Positions 23,246 to 35,800 of a stretch of 64,000 bases of DNA are shown piece by piece. The DNA is from Membranipora membranacea (Eukaryota; Bryozoa; Gymnolaemata; Cheilostomatida; Membraniporidae). Location: NCBI GenBank assembly GCA_914767715.1, contig OU612067.1:13767001-13831000 (forward strand). Direction: 5' to 3'. Each line of letters starts with the position of its first letter. The stretch's first letter is position 1. The notes under the pieces are model-generated. The model did no database searches. It was not told where the DNA came from and worked only from the letters and a program-made list of their open reading frames with translations. A program made the translations under genes and the position numbers.

Positions 23246-24251
23246 GTGAGTCAGTCATATCTTGGATAACTGAAATCTTCTTTAGAAAACAATAGGGGTG
23301 CAAAGACTGGAGGAAAAGGCATCAGAATTCAGTAAGTCTACAGACTACATTATATTTGACAAATTCATTGAGCAATTTGGGAAGGAGGCCCCTAGAAAAG
23401 TTTCGCTAAGAGATCAGATGGTCATTTTGGCTGTTTTTAATTGAAAGAGTCCCCTGGACCACCATAAAAGTGAAGACACAGAGCTTGAACAATCTTTAGA
23501 TTTCCACGAAAAACTGCAGATCTGGCCAACCTCTGCTGTTTGAGACTTTTTTGAGCTCTAGAAGATGTGGTTTGGATGATATGGCCCAGCCGGCACAACT
23601 GTATCTAAACTATGTTGAAAAGATGTTTACCTTAGAGGCTGAACTACGTCTGCCTAATGTGGCAATCTGTCACGCTATTATATGTTGGAATGGTGCATTT
23701 TAGTAGATATTGTTACGATATATAAACTGCCTCTGCTACACATCTAACTAGAGGCTTGTATATATAGTAACCATGCGTTTTCTACACAGCAAATTTATAC
23801 ACAATATATCATACCTCAGAATATATATCATTTAAATAACGAATTATTAGATTTAATATCAATTAGCATTTAGGAGGGTGTTTTCCTCATAGTGATTCAG
23901 TCCACTGTGGGTGTTGAGTAGTAGGCCCATTAGACCATTGGACTTCCACTAGTGTAGGGTGGGTCATTAAGTCATTCGCAGTGTAACTCTTGAAACTTAT
24001 TTTGAATACAATCTGGTTCAACTTTATTCGCAAAGAACATTAAGTGGTGCTTAATGCAGGTAATCTAAACCCTGGCTATTTATTAACCAATTTCAAAATA
24101 CTGACATGTATTAATGTTTCAAAGTTATTGAATAATGGTTTATTTAAATAATTATATTGCACTGTTGTGTTGTCACAAGGGCTTACCAAACGTTAGCAGC
24201 TTACCAGGGGAGATAAATGCAAGTAATGTATACAAATTCAACAGCTTCGCA

Positions 24252-24763
24252 GTCATGAACGCATCGTTCCCATGCAGTTTAGAGACTAGATTTGATTTTA
24301 AGAAAATTGAATACAAGAGTGCAAAATAGAATTGCACACAATTTGGAGCCACACAGAGTGTTAGCAAACAATTTGCAAAGCATTTTTTTCCCATATGATG
24401 CCAGTATTCTTGCAAATTACTCTCTAGTAAAGTAGCTGTAGTTACTGCGCAGTTACCATATTGCAAAAAACTGTGTTGCTTTGTATGCACCATTTATGCC
24501 TCTACGTTGTCATTAACGCATCATTCCCATGCGGTCTAGAGACTAGATTTGATTTTAAGAAAATGGAATAAAACAGTGCAAAATAGAATTGCACACAATT
24601 TGGAGCCACACAGAGTGTTAGCAAACAAATGGCAAAGCATTTTATCACATATGATGCCAGTATTCATGCAAATTACTCTCGAGTAAAGTAGCTGTAGTTA
24701 CTGCGCAGTTACCATATTGCAAAAAACTGTGTTGCTTTGTACGCACCATTTATGCATCTACAA
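24252..24763. repeat. Tandem duplication, unit about 257 bp
   Basis: Copies 24252-24508 and 24509-24763 match over their full length with scattered substitutions, for example TAGAGACTAGATTTGATTTT and GCACACAATTTGGAGCCACA in each. The junction is exact. No coding potential is shared by both copies. Confidence 0.9.
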
Positions 24764-26160
24764 CATATTGAATGTTAAACGTGTACCATGCAACACAGAA
24801 ACAATCCAATTGCGACATTGGAAACATGTTGCCGCATACAATGTGCCCGCTGGGGGTGTCTTGGATATGCTATCACCATTGTTAATTTAACTTATGCTTT
24901 GTCTTGTACAAAAAAACAAGTGCTAACACTCATGCTGAAAGACTAAATGGTTGACCTCATACAACTAGAAAGTGCTGACAGTTTTATCAGCAGAAATATT
25001 GTGGTGAGTAGTTACAAGAATGCATATCTTCCAGACTAGACCTTGAAAATCCCTAACACCAATGAACTCTGGGAGAGCAAGGAGAAGTAGTCCATTGCTC
25101 ATACAACACATACTTAGCAACCCTATACTGGGATAACAGGTCACACCAACTTTGAATGGAAGCAGCCCTCCATCCTAGCGATGGTGGGTGCACCCTGGCG
25201 GGTGGGTGGGATGGACAACACATGTCTCACACAAGCATTTCATTTTCTTCAATCTAACCCTTTGCTGGCCATATACCTTATAACATTATAAAACCGCTGC
25301 TCTCACCTAAAGCCTACGTTGCTCAGAGTCTCGATATCTGACAATCATATTTCATTACATGTACACGATTGCAAGCCCTATATAAAGTATATGCCCTTTA
25401 TCTTATCAGCGTTGATGAAAGTTGGATCTGGGATCCTCTGAAGTGATATCCAATAACACTTCCATGACCGATGAGGTTATAAAGTGAGCATCAAATAAGC
25501 AGTGACTATGAGTTTCAGATAGAGGGACTCCTTCATCCTTGTAATGACTAACCAAGTCGGTACTAATAATTAAGGATCAATCCATCCACAGTGACAGTTG
25601 TCCCCAGATCACTTTTCCTAAGTGTTGTTGGACTATTCAGAGAACAATTAGGAACATTCACTTAATCTCAGTGGTAGGGAGCCCATTTTTTTAAATCAGT
25701 CAATGAATGAATTGTTACTGTAAAACAATTCTTTCTGTTTGGCTTCAGGTGTGGATGTTTTAGTAATAAGTAGCACATGGCACCAAAATCCTTGTTAGGC
25801 CCATCTAGGGTGAAATACCACAATATGTGCACTACAAGCCGACAATTCCAGAGTAAAAAAACAATGGCCATGACATGATGCTGAAGAACTTTTCGTAGGG
25901 TATTCCCCTTTTATAAATCAATTTCTTTTCTCCATAATGAAAAAGTTTAAAACAGGAGCAGCTACACTATACTCCTTCTAGACCTACATTCTAAAAATTT
26001 ATCCAAGGAAATACAGACTATTTATAAAGGTTCATATTCTCTGTTCTCAGGGCCATTTTTGTAGACTAAATAAAATGGCAAGGTCATACAAAGGCCAACT
26101 AATATTTTGAATAAATTAAAAATCCTTATTTTGTGGATTGGGTAGTCTACATGGGAGAAC

Positions 26161-29100
26161 ATGACCTTTGATGGTCTCCCCAAGCAGTTTCTCTCATCAG
26201 TCAGGGTCCTATTTGATGTTCTGGACACCAAACAACAAGGTTTTGTGGAATTTAGAGATATTGAAGCTAAATGGAACAGAGAAAACACAGACAAACTTCC
26301 TTCAGGTTAATTAATAATATTTTATTAGATTTAGATGTTTGTGATGTGAGAACACCTCTGATCTATATTTTCTCAATATTCTGATATTAAACCGGAGAGA
26401 ATTCAATACTTATCACAATCAGTCACAAGAAAAACAAGTTTATTGATGCATTTGAAACTTTTGACCATGTGTCAGGTAAATACTGTGACAGTGAGTAGCA
26501 GAGGATGCTTGTTTGTGTTTAGCATGGCATAAATAATATAAATTTTAAATGAAAATAAAATATATTATAATAAGTCATAAATTAATCTGTAAAATATATC
26601 TTAAAATCATATATATGTATATTCAACAACATTTAATATAACGGACAATGAATTGACCTTTCCGCAGACACCAGAGCAATTGAGGGGAGATGGGACAACA
26701 CATTGCAACTGCAGGTGAATAATGCTATCACCATAAAGTCAAACTAAAGGAGATGAAGGAGCTGAAGTTTATTCTCAATTACCCCATATAGACATACATT
26801 CTGCTATAATGAAAAAGTTTGGACGGTTGTATCATGAGAAAGTTGGGGTTCTTCACAAGCTGAGGATTATTTACAATAAAAATCCGCCTAGATATCATTT
26901 TTCACTGCATTACAAATATTGCCATTTCTTTATTCTAAAAATTTGAATTGTAGATGTCGTAGAATGCCTGCGCATGGTGACACCTCAATCTGGTCACCTG
27001 ACCTTCGAGCTGTTTGTCAGCGGCCTTCAGCGATCTCTGGAGCAGAGATCAGTATACCAAGATGAAGTCTTTGAGGGGAAACCTCCTCCGCGGCCTGTTA
27101 AAAACTCCAGTCTTCAGCAAAGAGCCAACAGCAATCCATATCTCCACCAGACTCACAAGGTATCATTAAATAACTAATTTCTTATCATTTTAACCCATTC
27201 TGCGCATGTGCATCTCTGAGGCATGAGCTGATGATCTCTGCAATAATGAGGCTCAGAATTCTGTATTCCAATAGATGATGACATGTATTGTTGATCAGAG
27301 CGTGTTGCTACGGAATATACAGTGATGGTGCATTAATACAAGTTTGGATTTTCAACAGATATATGAATAATATCTTCATATAAAAATCAAAAATCACTGA
27401 AACCCAATCCCAAATATGGATTGATAATGGAAAAAGTGAAACCAGACTATTACTCTCTTGTCACATGTTGTGATGAAATAATGGATTATTATGAAGCTGT
27501 GATGATGCACCAACTACAATCCTTCTCGAAACTTATGTTTCAGGAAAGACTAGATACACCAGAGCCCATATACCAGAGACCAAAATCCACACCATGTAAG
27601 TTGTCTTAAATCTAAATCAGGATATTCATGTTAGAACTGAAGCTGCTATCATGGTGTGACATGGTGTGCAAATTGTTTTTTACAAAGGATAGGTGATTTG
27701 AGAAACAATCTTTCTAGAATTTTCTATCATACCGTAGAAGAATAAGGTAGTCGCATAAGGGAAAGTTTGCCTTTTTGTCTCGGCTTAAAATGTGAAATTC
27801 ATGATCGGCCAACTTATACCAATACTTTATTTTCACTTCAACTGAGCCAATGAAAGTTTGTGCTAGGTAACATAATGCCGCCCCCAAAACAGCCACCCTT
27901 AATTCTTGCTCATATTTACTCCTCTTATCTGCTTGAAGTTTGGATACTGCCATCAATAGACTCAGAGACTTGATACTTTCAAGGTTGACAATTTGTTTTA
28001 GTTGATGCCAATCGCTCCCAGTCTATGGCTAACATACCTGCCCAGCCTATCACAAGCCCTCAGCATAGGCCTACTTATGTAGAGAGTGATTTGTACAGGC
28101 GTCAAGTACCGCGAAAGAGAGATTCATCCAGGAGGCATACACTGGGACATGGTGTCGATGGTAGCATGGTATGTTTCACAACTTCTTGTTATTGCCTGAT
28201 GTTTCGTCATGAGTCCGATTCTGAAAAAAAAGGATGTTTATTTTGAGCGTCAATAGCCTATTGGTCAAGCCCATTTGAGGCACATCGATAGCAATCTAGA
28301 AATAAAACAAAATGGCCCCCTATCCTATTAGATTATCCAACAAGTAAATTTGTATGTATGTGGTAACCAGAAACAGAAAAGTTGTACATGATAAAATGGT
28401 GCTGCATCGATGAGGTATCGTCACAAATTACCCACAGTTAGATATCGATCTCATCCATTTTACCTCATTCTCTGTATTATACAGCTGAGGCGCTCTAAGT
28501 TGCTGGAAGAGGAGAGACGTATGTTACTGAAGGGTTTACAGTCTGTAGATAAAGGTAGAGAGTGGTACACTAAGAGGCTGGCTGAGGTAGCAGATAAACA
28601 GAGATACGGAGCACCTGACACCAGTGATCAGTCATCTACAGATCAACAACAAGAGAGAATTAACTTCGAACAGCTCAGAATTAATGAGGTATTTATTAAT
28701 CGTATGCACAGTTCTACACATATTTTGGTAGCATACCACTGACTTGTGCTAAATTTTAGCAGCTCAGAATTCATCTATCATATATGCATTCTAATAATTA
28801 TGGCTTAATTATGGCCTTTGGATTAATCGGTAGATCATCTGCAATATGTTATTGCTATCAAACTGTTGATATGTTTGCACAATTCACTGTGGCTCGATAC
28901 CAGATATGAGCAAAGTGTGTACAGTAAGACTGTTGGGGCCTTAATACCACCTGTAGGGTTGTGCTTTCACATAGTAGACACTCTATATAATATATATGGT
29001 CCTGGGCCACAAGGACCTGGCTAGGATGAATCAAGGAGTTGTCTTTAACTCCTTGGATGAATTGAGCACCAAGTGAAATAGGTTCTATACCTGAATTTCT

Positions 29101-30008
29101 AGTTTATAATACATTACTATTGTCTCCCGCCTGGGATTACAGTTGTCGGAAATCAGGTGCAATGTGAGAAATCGGGAAAATTTTTGATGCTCATTTGACT
29201 GTGAATAACATAGCAACCAATTCAAATTACTATTACAGTTGTCCCAGCAGATCGATGCTCTTACAGAACCTACCGCTCGTCGTGGTGGAGTTATGAGAAT
29301 GAACTTAGCCCGACCTTTGCTGCCAGAGAGAGCTGGACCTCCGGTGAGGCAGCAGACTATCCCGTATCAGCCAACCACACCCTCAGGGTCAGCAGCAGCG
29401 CCGGCAGGTCAGCAGACCGCCGACCCAGATACAACTCACGCCATGCAGCTGATGAGGGCTCAGAATAAGATGCTTACCAAGGTAGGCCACATGAACTATA
29501 TATCTCTGGCCCTGTTATAACCTTGAAATTACAATAAACAATTTATCAGAAATCAGTCGTTAGTCATCAGACTCTTCACTGAGTTGTCAAATTGGATGAA
29601 ATAAAAAATGAATGAAATGATTTTGATTAATTGTGGAGAAGTAAGATCTTATTGACCCAACAACTTCAGACTTTATCAGCTTATTTCACAAACACGAAAT
29701 TTTAGTTTGACTCATGATTACCTTACAACACAATTATAATGATTAAAATGTCCTAAAATGAAATACAATATATCACACCAAAAAGCATTACTAAATATTT
29801 GTTAAATTTTTAGGAGGTTTCACAGAAGTCTGATAGGATCTCACAGCTAGAGAAGGATAAGGCTGCTCTTCTCAAGGATCTGTTTGAAGTTAGAGCTAAA
29901 AATAGATTACAGCATCATCAGCAGAACCACGCTCGTATGGGCAGCGCTGGAAGTGCTGCTGGAACGAGTCTGCAGCATTTCAACGAGTCTACTTCTACTC
30001 TTATGTAA
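26161..30008 (+). CDS. SAPCD2: Suppressor APC domain-containing protein 2 (SAPCD2/p42.3)
   Basis: In vertebrates this protein binds LGN/GPSM2 and regulates spindle orientation and cell polarity. Seven coding exons: 26161-26305, 26954-27159, 27544-27595, 28002-28168, 28485-28688, 29239-29481, 29814-30008. All are GT-AG and in phase: 1212 nt, 403 residues (human about 394). The N-terminal EF-hand-like part reads GLPKQFLSSVRVLFDVLD and EFRDIEAKW (about 5-42), then SGHLTFELFVSGL. A basic RRHTLGHGVDG motif sits at about 178-188. The Suppressor_APC coiled coil (LLKGLQSVDKGREWYTKRL) lies in exon 5, and the C-terminal coiled coil (QNKMLTKEVSQKSDRISQLE) spans exons 6-7. Start: ATG 26161 is the first in frame after a stop at 26143. 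The protein ends STLM, a class I PDZ-ligand pattern; the human end, from memory, is STFI. Each block matches human SAPCD2 in order. Confidence 0.95.
26667..26733 (+). pseudogene. Decayed duplicate of SAPCD2 exon 1 end (exon-like relic)
   Basis: Within SAPCD2 intron 1, an acceptor-like CCGCAG is followed by an open stretch reading TRAIEGRWDNT and a donor-like CAG/GTGAAT. The true exon 1 reads FRDIEAKWNRENT and ends TCAG/GTTAAT. The DNA shares AGA..ATTGA and ATGG.AC plus AACACA with a 6-bp gap. Its end phase does not fit exon 2, so it cannot replace exon 1 in frame. Confidence 0.5.
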
Positions 30009-31795
30009 ATGGCTCTAGAAATATTCACAGGTGCAATGTATTTGATGTGCTATTTGTCATTTAGTATGGTAATATATCAAGTGTCAGTTGAATTTCATTA
30101 TCAAACTCCCCCCAAAATGCTTGGAAATGAAATGCCGCTAGCGCCGCCAACCCAACTGATTGACACTTTGAACTAGGTGATGGGATTTTGGGGAAATTAT
30201 ACCTAAAGTTATAGTTTATGTAAAGAAAGGCTCTAAGCTTGTTTTTCATAGCCCAAGTTTCAAATTGCTTTCAGTAATTAGTGACTGAATGTTACAAAGT
30301 GACTTCTAATGTTTTCTATAAGAGGGTCTTCAACCCCAGCCTCACTATTGAGACTACTGACAACTTTTATCAAAATAATGCTAACTTTTAATATTACTGT
30401 GATTAACCAGTGGGTGTACACATATCTCTATGCAAAACAGCTCAACAAATTTTTGACGATTTTGACTCTCTTTTCGTTACAGCACATATCAACGGCATCA
30501 ACATTTGCAGCATTTTCTCACTTTTGATACAACAGTTGAACTGGACCAACCTTTTTTGTAGTACTTGTTTATAAGGCATCTGTTGTGCCATATATTATTG
30601 TTTTTTTGGAATGATTACCCACTTTTTGGTGTTATGACCTGTTTTCTGTTGAATCCCATCTTATCTGTTATGGCTACTAATTTGTTTAACAAATATGTAA
30701 AAAAAGTAAATTAAAAATATTCAAGAGAAACTAATTTTTGTGAGAAAGGGAATACCAAAGCCTTCTCACCATTATAATAGAGAGGATAGGCAACTATCAT
30801 AAAACAGTACAGGTAGCTGCTCATCTAAAACTTTATTGATTTCAATTACAACTCAGCTACCATAAGTTACTGCGAGTTGTCAACTCTTCAGCAGTCAGCA
30901 TTTGGTAAAAATGGTGCCTTATGTTATTATTTAGTCACAGGTCTTATACAACTGAATTTCTCACAATAATCGACAATCTTCTTGGGAAGTGCATGATTAT
31001 TCTTATCAGCAAAGACTTCTTTGAGAATAACTTTTGCGTTTCCCTCCATCAGGGAAACTATCTCCAATAATTATTGGTTATGAGATACTAAAGTGAGTGT
31101 TCCACTATTTGCATTTTGCCATTAATGAACTCAGACCAGATGAATTTTTGTCTACGGAAAGTGACTGAAGGGAGCTAGCAAAGACAAAATAGTAACCTGT
31201 GACATATTTATTTGATCTGAAGTAGTTGATAGTAATAATAGTAGTGACAGAGGTATAATGGAAGAGAGCTTTGAGCTGAATGAGTATATAGCTAAGGCGT
31301 TAAGATTAAATGACAAAGTAAAATGTATTCACAAGTACAGAGACTATATCCTTAGTCTCTGGGCTAATGGAGAGTCACAAGTTGAAAAAATCCGACAAAA
31401 TTCCAGTAATGATAAAAATGCACACAAATAAGCCTAGGAAGAATTATTTGTGACCTATTAAACTCTCTGTTAATTCATATCTAAGTAATATTTGTCCCCA
31501 GGGTAAATGTAACTTTAAGTTCTAATGTAGGAAAATACGGGGTTCGTGAAGCCGCAATAGCATATTCAAAAGTTGATAATATATTCTGTTTATACATATT
31601 TACAATTTTGGGCATCCTACCTCAGTGTGACTGACGATGCAACAGTGCTAGCGATACCACCATATACATAAAAAGGGAGTCTTTATATCAATGGATATCA
31701 CATAAGGCAAGGTAGAACTAGGTTTGACCTCAACAGCCTTAGCTACTAAGTAACACGAGAACTGAATCCTCTCAGAAAACATACTGATGTTGATA
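30009..31795. other. Convergent 3' intergenic region SAPCD2/RIF1
   Basis: Holds both 3' UTRs. Candidate poly(A) signals: ATTAAA at 30710-30715 for SAPCD2 (plus strand) and TTTATT at 31207-31212, read AATAAA on the minus strand, for RIF1. Apart from the small ORF at 31258-31431 nothing else is recognised. Confidence 0.5.
31258..31431 (+). CDS. Small ORF of 57 codons, unknown
   Basis: ATG to TAA, starting MEESFELNEYIAKALRLNDK and continuing with VKCIHKYRDYILSLWANGES. Composition (Glu, Lys, Leu, Arg, Trp; amphipathic helical pattern) is protein-like rather than a translated AT repeat. It may be a small gene, a degenerate exon of a mobile element, or chance. I do not recognise the family. It lies on the plus strand in the RIF1 3' flank. 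Confidence 0.25.
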   Translation: MEESFELNEYIAKALRLNDKVKCIHKYRDYILSLWANGESQVEKIRQNSSNDKNAHK

Positions 31796-32812
31796 TCAAT
31801 TTTTATCTTCACTTCCAAACAGCGTCCTAATCTCACTACCCAGCTGAGAGTTAGTGATCTCTTTATCGGTGACTAGTTTCATGATAGCCTCCAGATGCTT
31901 AGCTGACACATCTCCTCCTGGTTTGCTTGATGAAGAGTCTGGATTATTATTTGCACTCTTTCTACTTGGCGAGGCTGAAGAAGCTACATTAAACAAAACA
32001 AAATACTAGATCACTTAAGTTGTTTCACATATTACTAGTTTCTTCAAGACATAATGTATATAAAATATAATTTTGAATAACATGTTGGTAAGCTCTGCCC
32101 GGTTTACTTGTAGTGGCATTAAATTATCGACCAGAGTAAAACCGATAGACGGGCTGGGTGGGCGGTGGGTTTTAATTGATGATTGAATGCCACTACCAAC
32201 AACTTGAGCAGAGTTACTTAAACTCTTAAAATGTTTCATAACCTGAAGCAAATAATTCATCAAGAGAACATGTAGAAATAGAGACATGAGAACCTTATGG
32301 TTTGAGTAATTTCACGCTACTTATTCATCGACTTTAATTCATGGTTCGATGAATAAGTATAGTAAAATTACATGTAATTGGGTACAATGATACCAGATTT
32401 CGACCAATCACCTCCATTGAGTATTGGGTCTGCTGAATGGAATAGATTGTATGGAATATAATAATATTATATTAATTATATTATAATAATATATATATTA
32501 TGTCATGGAAAATCTTCATCTGTTGATAAGGATCTTTGCAGTTGCCCGCTAAATGTTGAAGGAAAAACCAGAGTTTGTTTGAGAAATTTTGAAGGGCCAA
32601 AGAACAATTGTTACAAACCTGATTTATTCCAGCCTTTTGATGAAGGTCTTGGTGTATTTCTTGTTGCTCCAGATTTCTTAAAAGCTTTGAGAGTAGTGGA
32701 CAGCTTTGGGGCTTTGATTGGTAGTAGGTCAATATCAGATTCGGCAAGTTTAGCCATGTCTCCGACAGTCGTAATCCCCTGACTGATTAAGCACTGTTTC
32801 AAATTGCCTTGC
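31796..32812 (-). other. RIF1: RIF1 exons 25-26: C-terminal domain
   Basis: Exon 25 encodes GNLKQCLISQGITTVGDMAK, then LAESDIDLLPIKAPKLSTTL. This aligns with human GLGQLIRAKNIKTIGDL...IKTLPIRSPKVSNV, the C-terminal helical DNA-binding (and in vertebrates BLM-interacting) domain. Exon 26 encodes a short Ser-rich linker and a final helical stretch (HLEAIMKLVTDKEITNSQLG) ending FGSEDKN-stop. Confidence 0.9.
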
Positions 32813-35800
32813 CTACAAGTGCAGAAAAGAATTCTTATGACAACTAATATATGCTTGAAACAGTGGATTTTTCCTGGCATACTTTGCGTAACCAGATTTG
32901 TAACACACCAAGAATGTTTATAGAGAATAGCTTCAAAGATTTTATTATTATGAACGGTTGGCTTTGACAGTTTATCACATACCAACGATTCCAACAGGAG
33001 CTCTGCTTCAATTGTAAGCATAACTGAACAAAAAGGTATGCTTATGGCAGTTTCTAGCCTTCCCTGGCAGTACGTACCAAACACCAACAGCTAGGTGCGT
33101 GACCATGTCACCAATAGGTGTTGAGGATGCAGTGTACTCAGATGCTATTGGTGGCTCTTTTTGTGACGAGGTCTGTGATTGGCTGGGCTGAGTCATCTGG
33201 CTGTTCGCACTCTCACTACCGGATTGTCCCTTCTGTAATGAGATGATGTCACAGGTTAGATATACATACTTAGGAAAAATGCTCACCAAAAACTCACTAA
33301 GCTGTAAATTGTCAGTATAAAATCAAATTTCTTGAAACCAAAAACTGATTTTAACAAATGCACATCAAAAACAAAGGATATGTTGACAAATCCATTTATT
33401 TTCAGGAAAAATTGACCAGCCACCAAATCTTCGGTAATCAACAGCTGATTCAATTTTAAATTATAGTAATTCAGTATCCAATTATTAATCATAAAAATCG
33501 ACCAAATTTTTATGGAATGATATGTTCTGCTATAATCAAGTCTAGCTATACCTGAAAATCATCAGTGGCATCGGTGGGCTGTTCCTCATCTCCATTCACT
33601 GTAGGGTCAGTGGTAGCACCTCCATACATTGCTAGTATTGCGTCGTCCTTAGTAGACTTAGTTTTCCTCTGTAACTTCCTTTCTAATCCGGGGGTGGATC
33701 CAGCGCTGTCCTTCTCAGGCAAATTAAACTTCACTTTCTTTGGCTACAAGAAGAAGACAATTGAATATTGTTCACGCAGTTTGCCAGATTTGAACAATTC
33801 AGTTGTTTGCGAATAGAAATTGTGAATGCTATCTTACCAAACGTAATTTATTTTGAGCTTCTTTTTGCTAACAAATTGATTTTGATATAAAAAAACACCA
33901 TCATTCACTGTGAAAAGAGGTCTATATCAAAGCGAAATGACAAATATATTTAGTTCGCACCAGCTAGCTGGCTGGCATCCAGATTCTGCTGTTTCAACTG
34001 AAGAGCTCGAAAGGTAAGGCAACTCAATACACATGACATGGAATGACTGAAGAGAGAAGACAACTTGTCAAACTGTATTATAGTTTTAGAGAGAAAACAA
34101 CTTGTCAAAATGTATTACAGTCTTAGCGAGAAGACAACTTGTTAAACTCTATTATGGTTTTAGAGAGAAGACAACTTGTCAAACTATAGTTTTGGTGAAC
34201 ACTTACCAGAGTATTAGGGTCAGGAGGTGAGCCCTCCACTCTCTTTCTCTTCAGGATACTACCAGTGGTAGGTGAGTAGATTGGTGTACAGTCTAATTCT
34301 AGAGCTTCTACATTCAGCCTACAACATTATTATACAGGCTGAATTCCAGTTTTCATTAATGTATATACATAACAAGAGTCTGGGAATGTTTAGAAGTATT
34401 CATATTTTAATACTACCATGTCTTAATGTCACGCTAAAGATGACACAAGGTAATAATTGGCTTTTTACAAAATGTATGATTGCTCCAGGTACATTTCAAC
34501 CAGTATCCTGATGAAAGATCTTAGAAAATCTCTATTCCTTTTCTTGTGCCAGTCTACAGCCTACATCTTCATCACGAACCTAATAATGAATAGCAAAAAG
34601 GCAAGCTGCTAACCTGTTGACCATGAATAGAAATTATCAACAAGACATGATCGACGACATACTTGCGAGATTTAGGAGTAGCTGGCATCGTATCAACATG
34701 ACTCATACCACCAGGTGATGAGGTAACTTGAGGACTTTTATTAGCTCTCATTTTCTGTAACATCTGAGCTCCACGACTCGTCATACTCAACATTTTCTAT
34801 CAACATGAAATCATGTTAAAACTTCCAAACAATGAGTCACATATACAAACAAATGGAAAGGCCCAAAACTCCTTTTCTTACAAGACTTCAAGTTTTGCTA
34901 CTAACTGAAATTAAGAATCAGTCCTGTGAAAATCTGACTAATATACTTGGGTGTTTTTCTCATGCCTGCGACTGATCCAATTGTTGGTTTGCATAACGCA
35001 AAGAATTTAGCCAAGTGATGCTCGGTTAGTGCTTACTCCTAAACTCCTTACTCCCACTTAAAGACTAGGGAAGGACCACAGCAATATATAGTCTGGCAGC
35101 TAGTTCTGCAGCAATTATGCATTGTTTTCACATTTAGAAAACTCAGAGCACTTTGGGTTAAAATTATGTACAGTGTTAGAAATTGTCCTCCCTTCTCATC
35201 TAAGAGCTATGAGGTATTCATGTAGCCTAGTGCTGTGCCAACCTAATAAACTACTACTTTAAAATACCTAATCACCATTCTTTTCACATAAGTTCAAAAT
35301 AATTATTGTTCCATTGTCAGGAGATATTTTACAACAGTAGATAACTTCATTTATGAATTTATAGAGTTCTCTCAGGTAGATACAAGTGATAGTTTATTGG
35401 GCTGGTTCAGCACTAGGCTTCGCAAATACCTCATACCTCAAATATGAGAAGGGAGGACAATTTCTAACTTTATACGTAACTTTTACCCAGGAGTGCTCTG
35501 AATTTTCTAAGTGTGAAAATATTGCGTAACTACTGCAGAACTAGCCGCCAGACTATGAATTGCTGTGGTCCTTCTGAAGTCTTTAAATCTGATTTACTTC
35601 TTTAGGAGTTGCTTGCCCTCCGCGTATCCATAAAATGTGCCATCTTCTGAATTAGTCAAAATAGATTAGCCTGCAAGCTAAAGGTAAAATACAAAACAAC
35701 TCACCTGTGCTCTGCTAGGTGATAGAACCATCAGTCTGTTTGGTGACGGACTAACTCCATGCTTCCCCTTCAGCACGCTCCTCTCCAGTCTCACAGGGGT

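Larger units (their letters stand above)
22693..26160. other. Intergenic region between divergent EDC4 and SAPCD2
   Basis: About 3.5 kb between the two start codons, so it must hold both promoters. Besides the LINE 3' end (22800-23245) and the tandem duplication (24252-24763), no gene is recognised. TATATAAAG at about 25379-25387 is the best TATA-like sequence on the SAPCD2 strand, but it is 780 bp from the ATG and unsupported. Confidence 0.5.

Noticed and set aside
26022-26294. Minus-strand ORF of 90 codons
   Set aside because: Overlaps SAPCD2 exon 1 on the opposite strand, where the plus frame matches the family.
32108-32242. Possible extra RIF1 exon (135 nt, open, with AG and GT borders)
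   Set aside because: Exons 25 and 26 join directly in phase 1. Inserting this exon puts it in a frame that reaches a TAA within six codons, so it is not a coding cassette.
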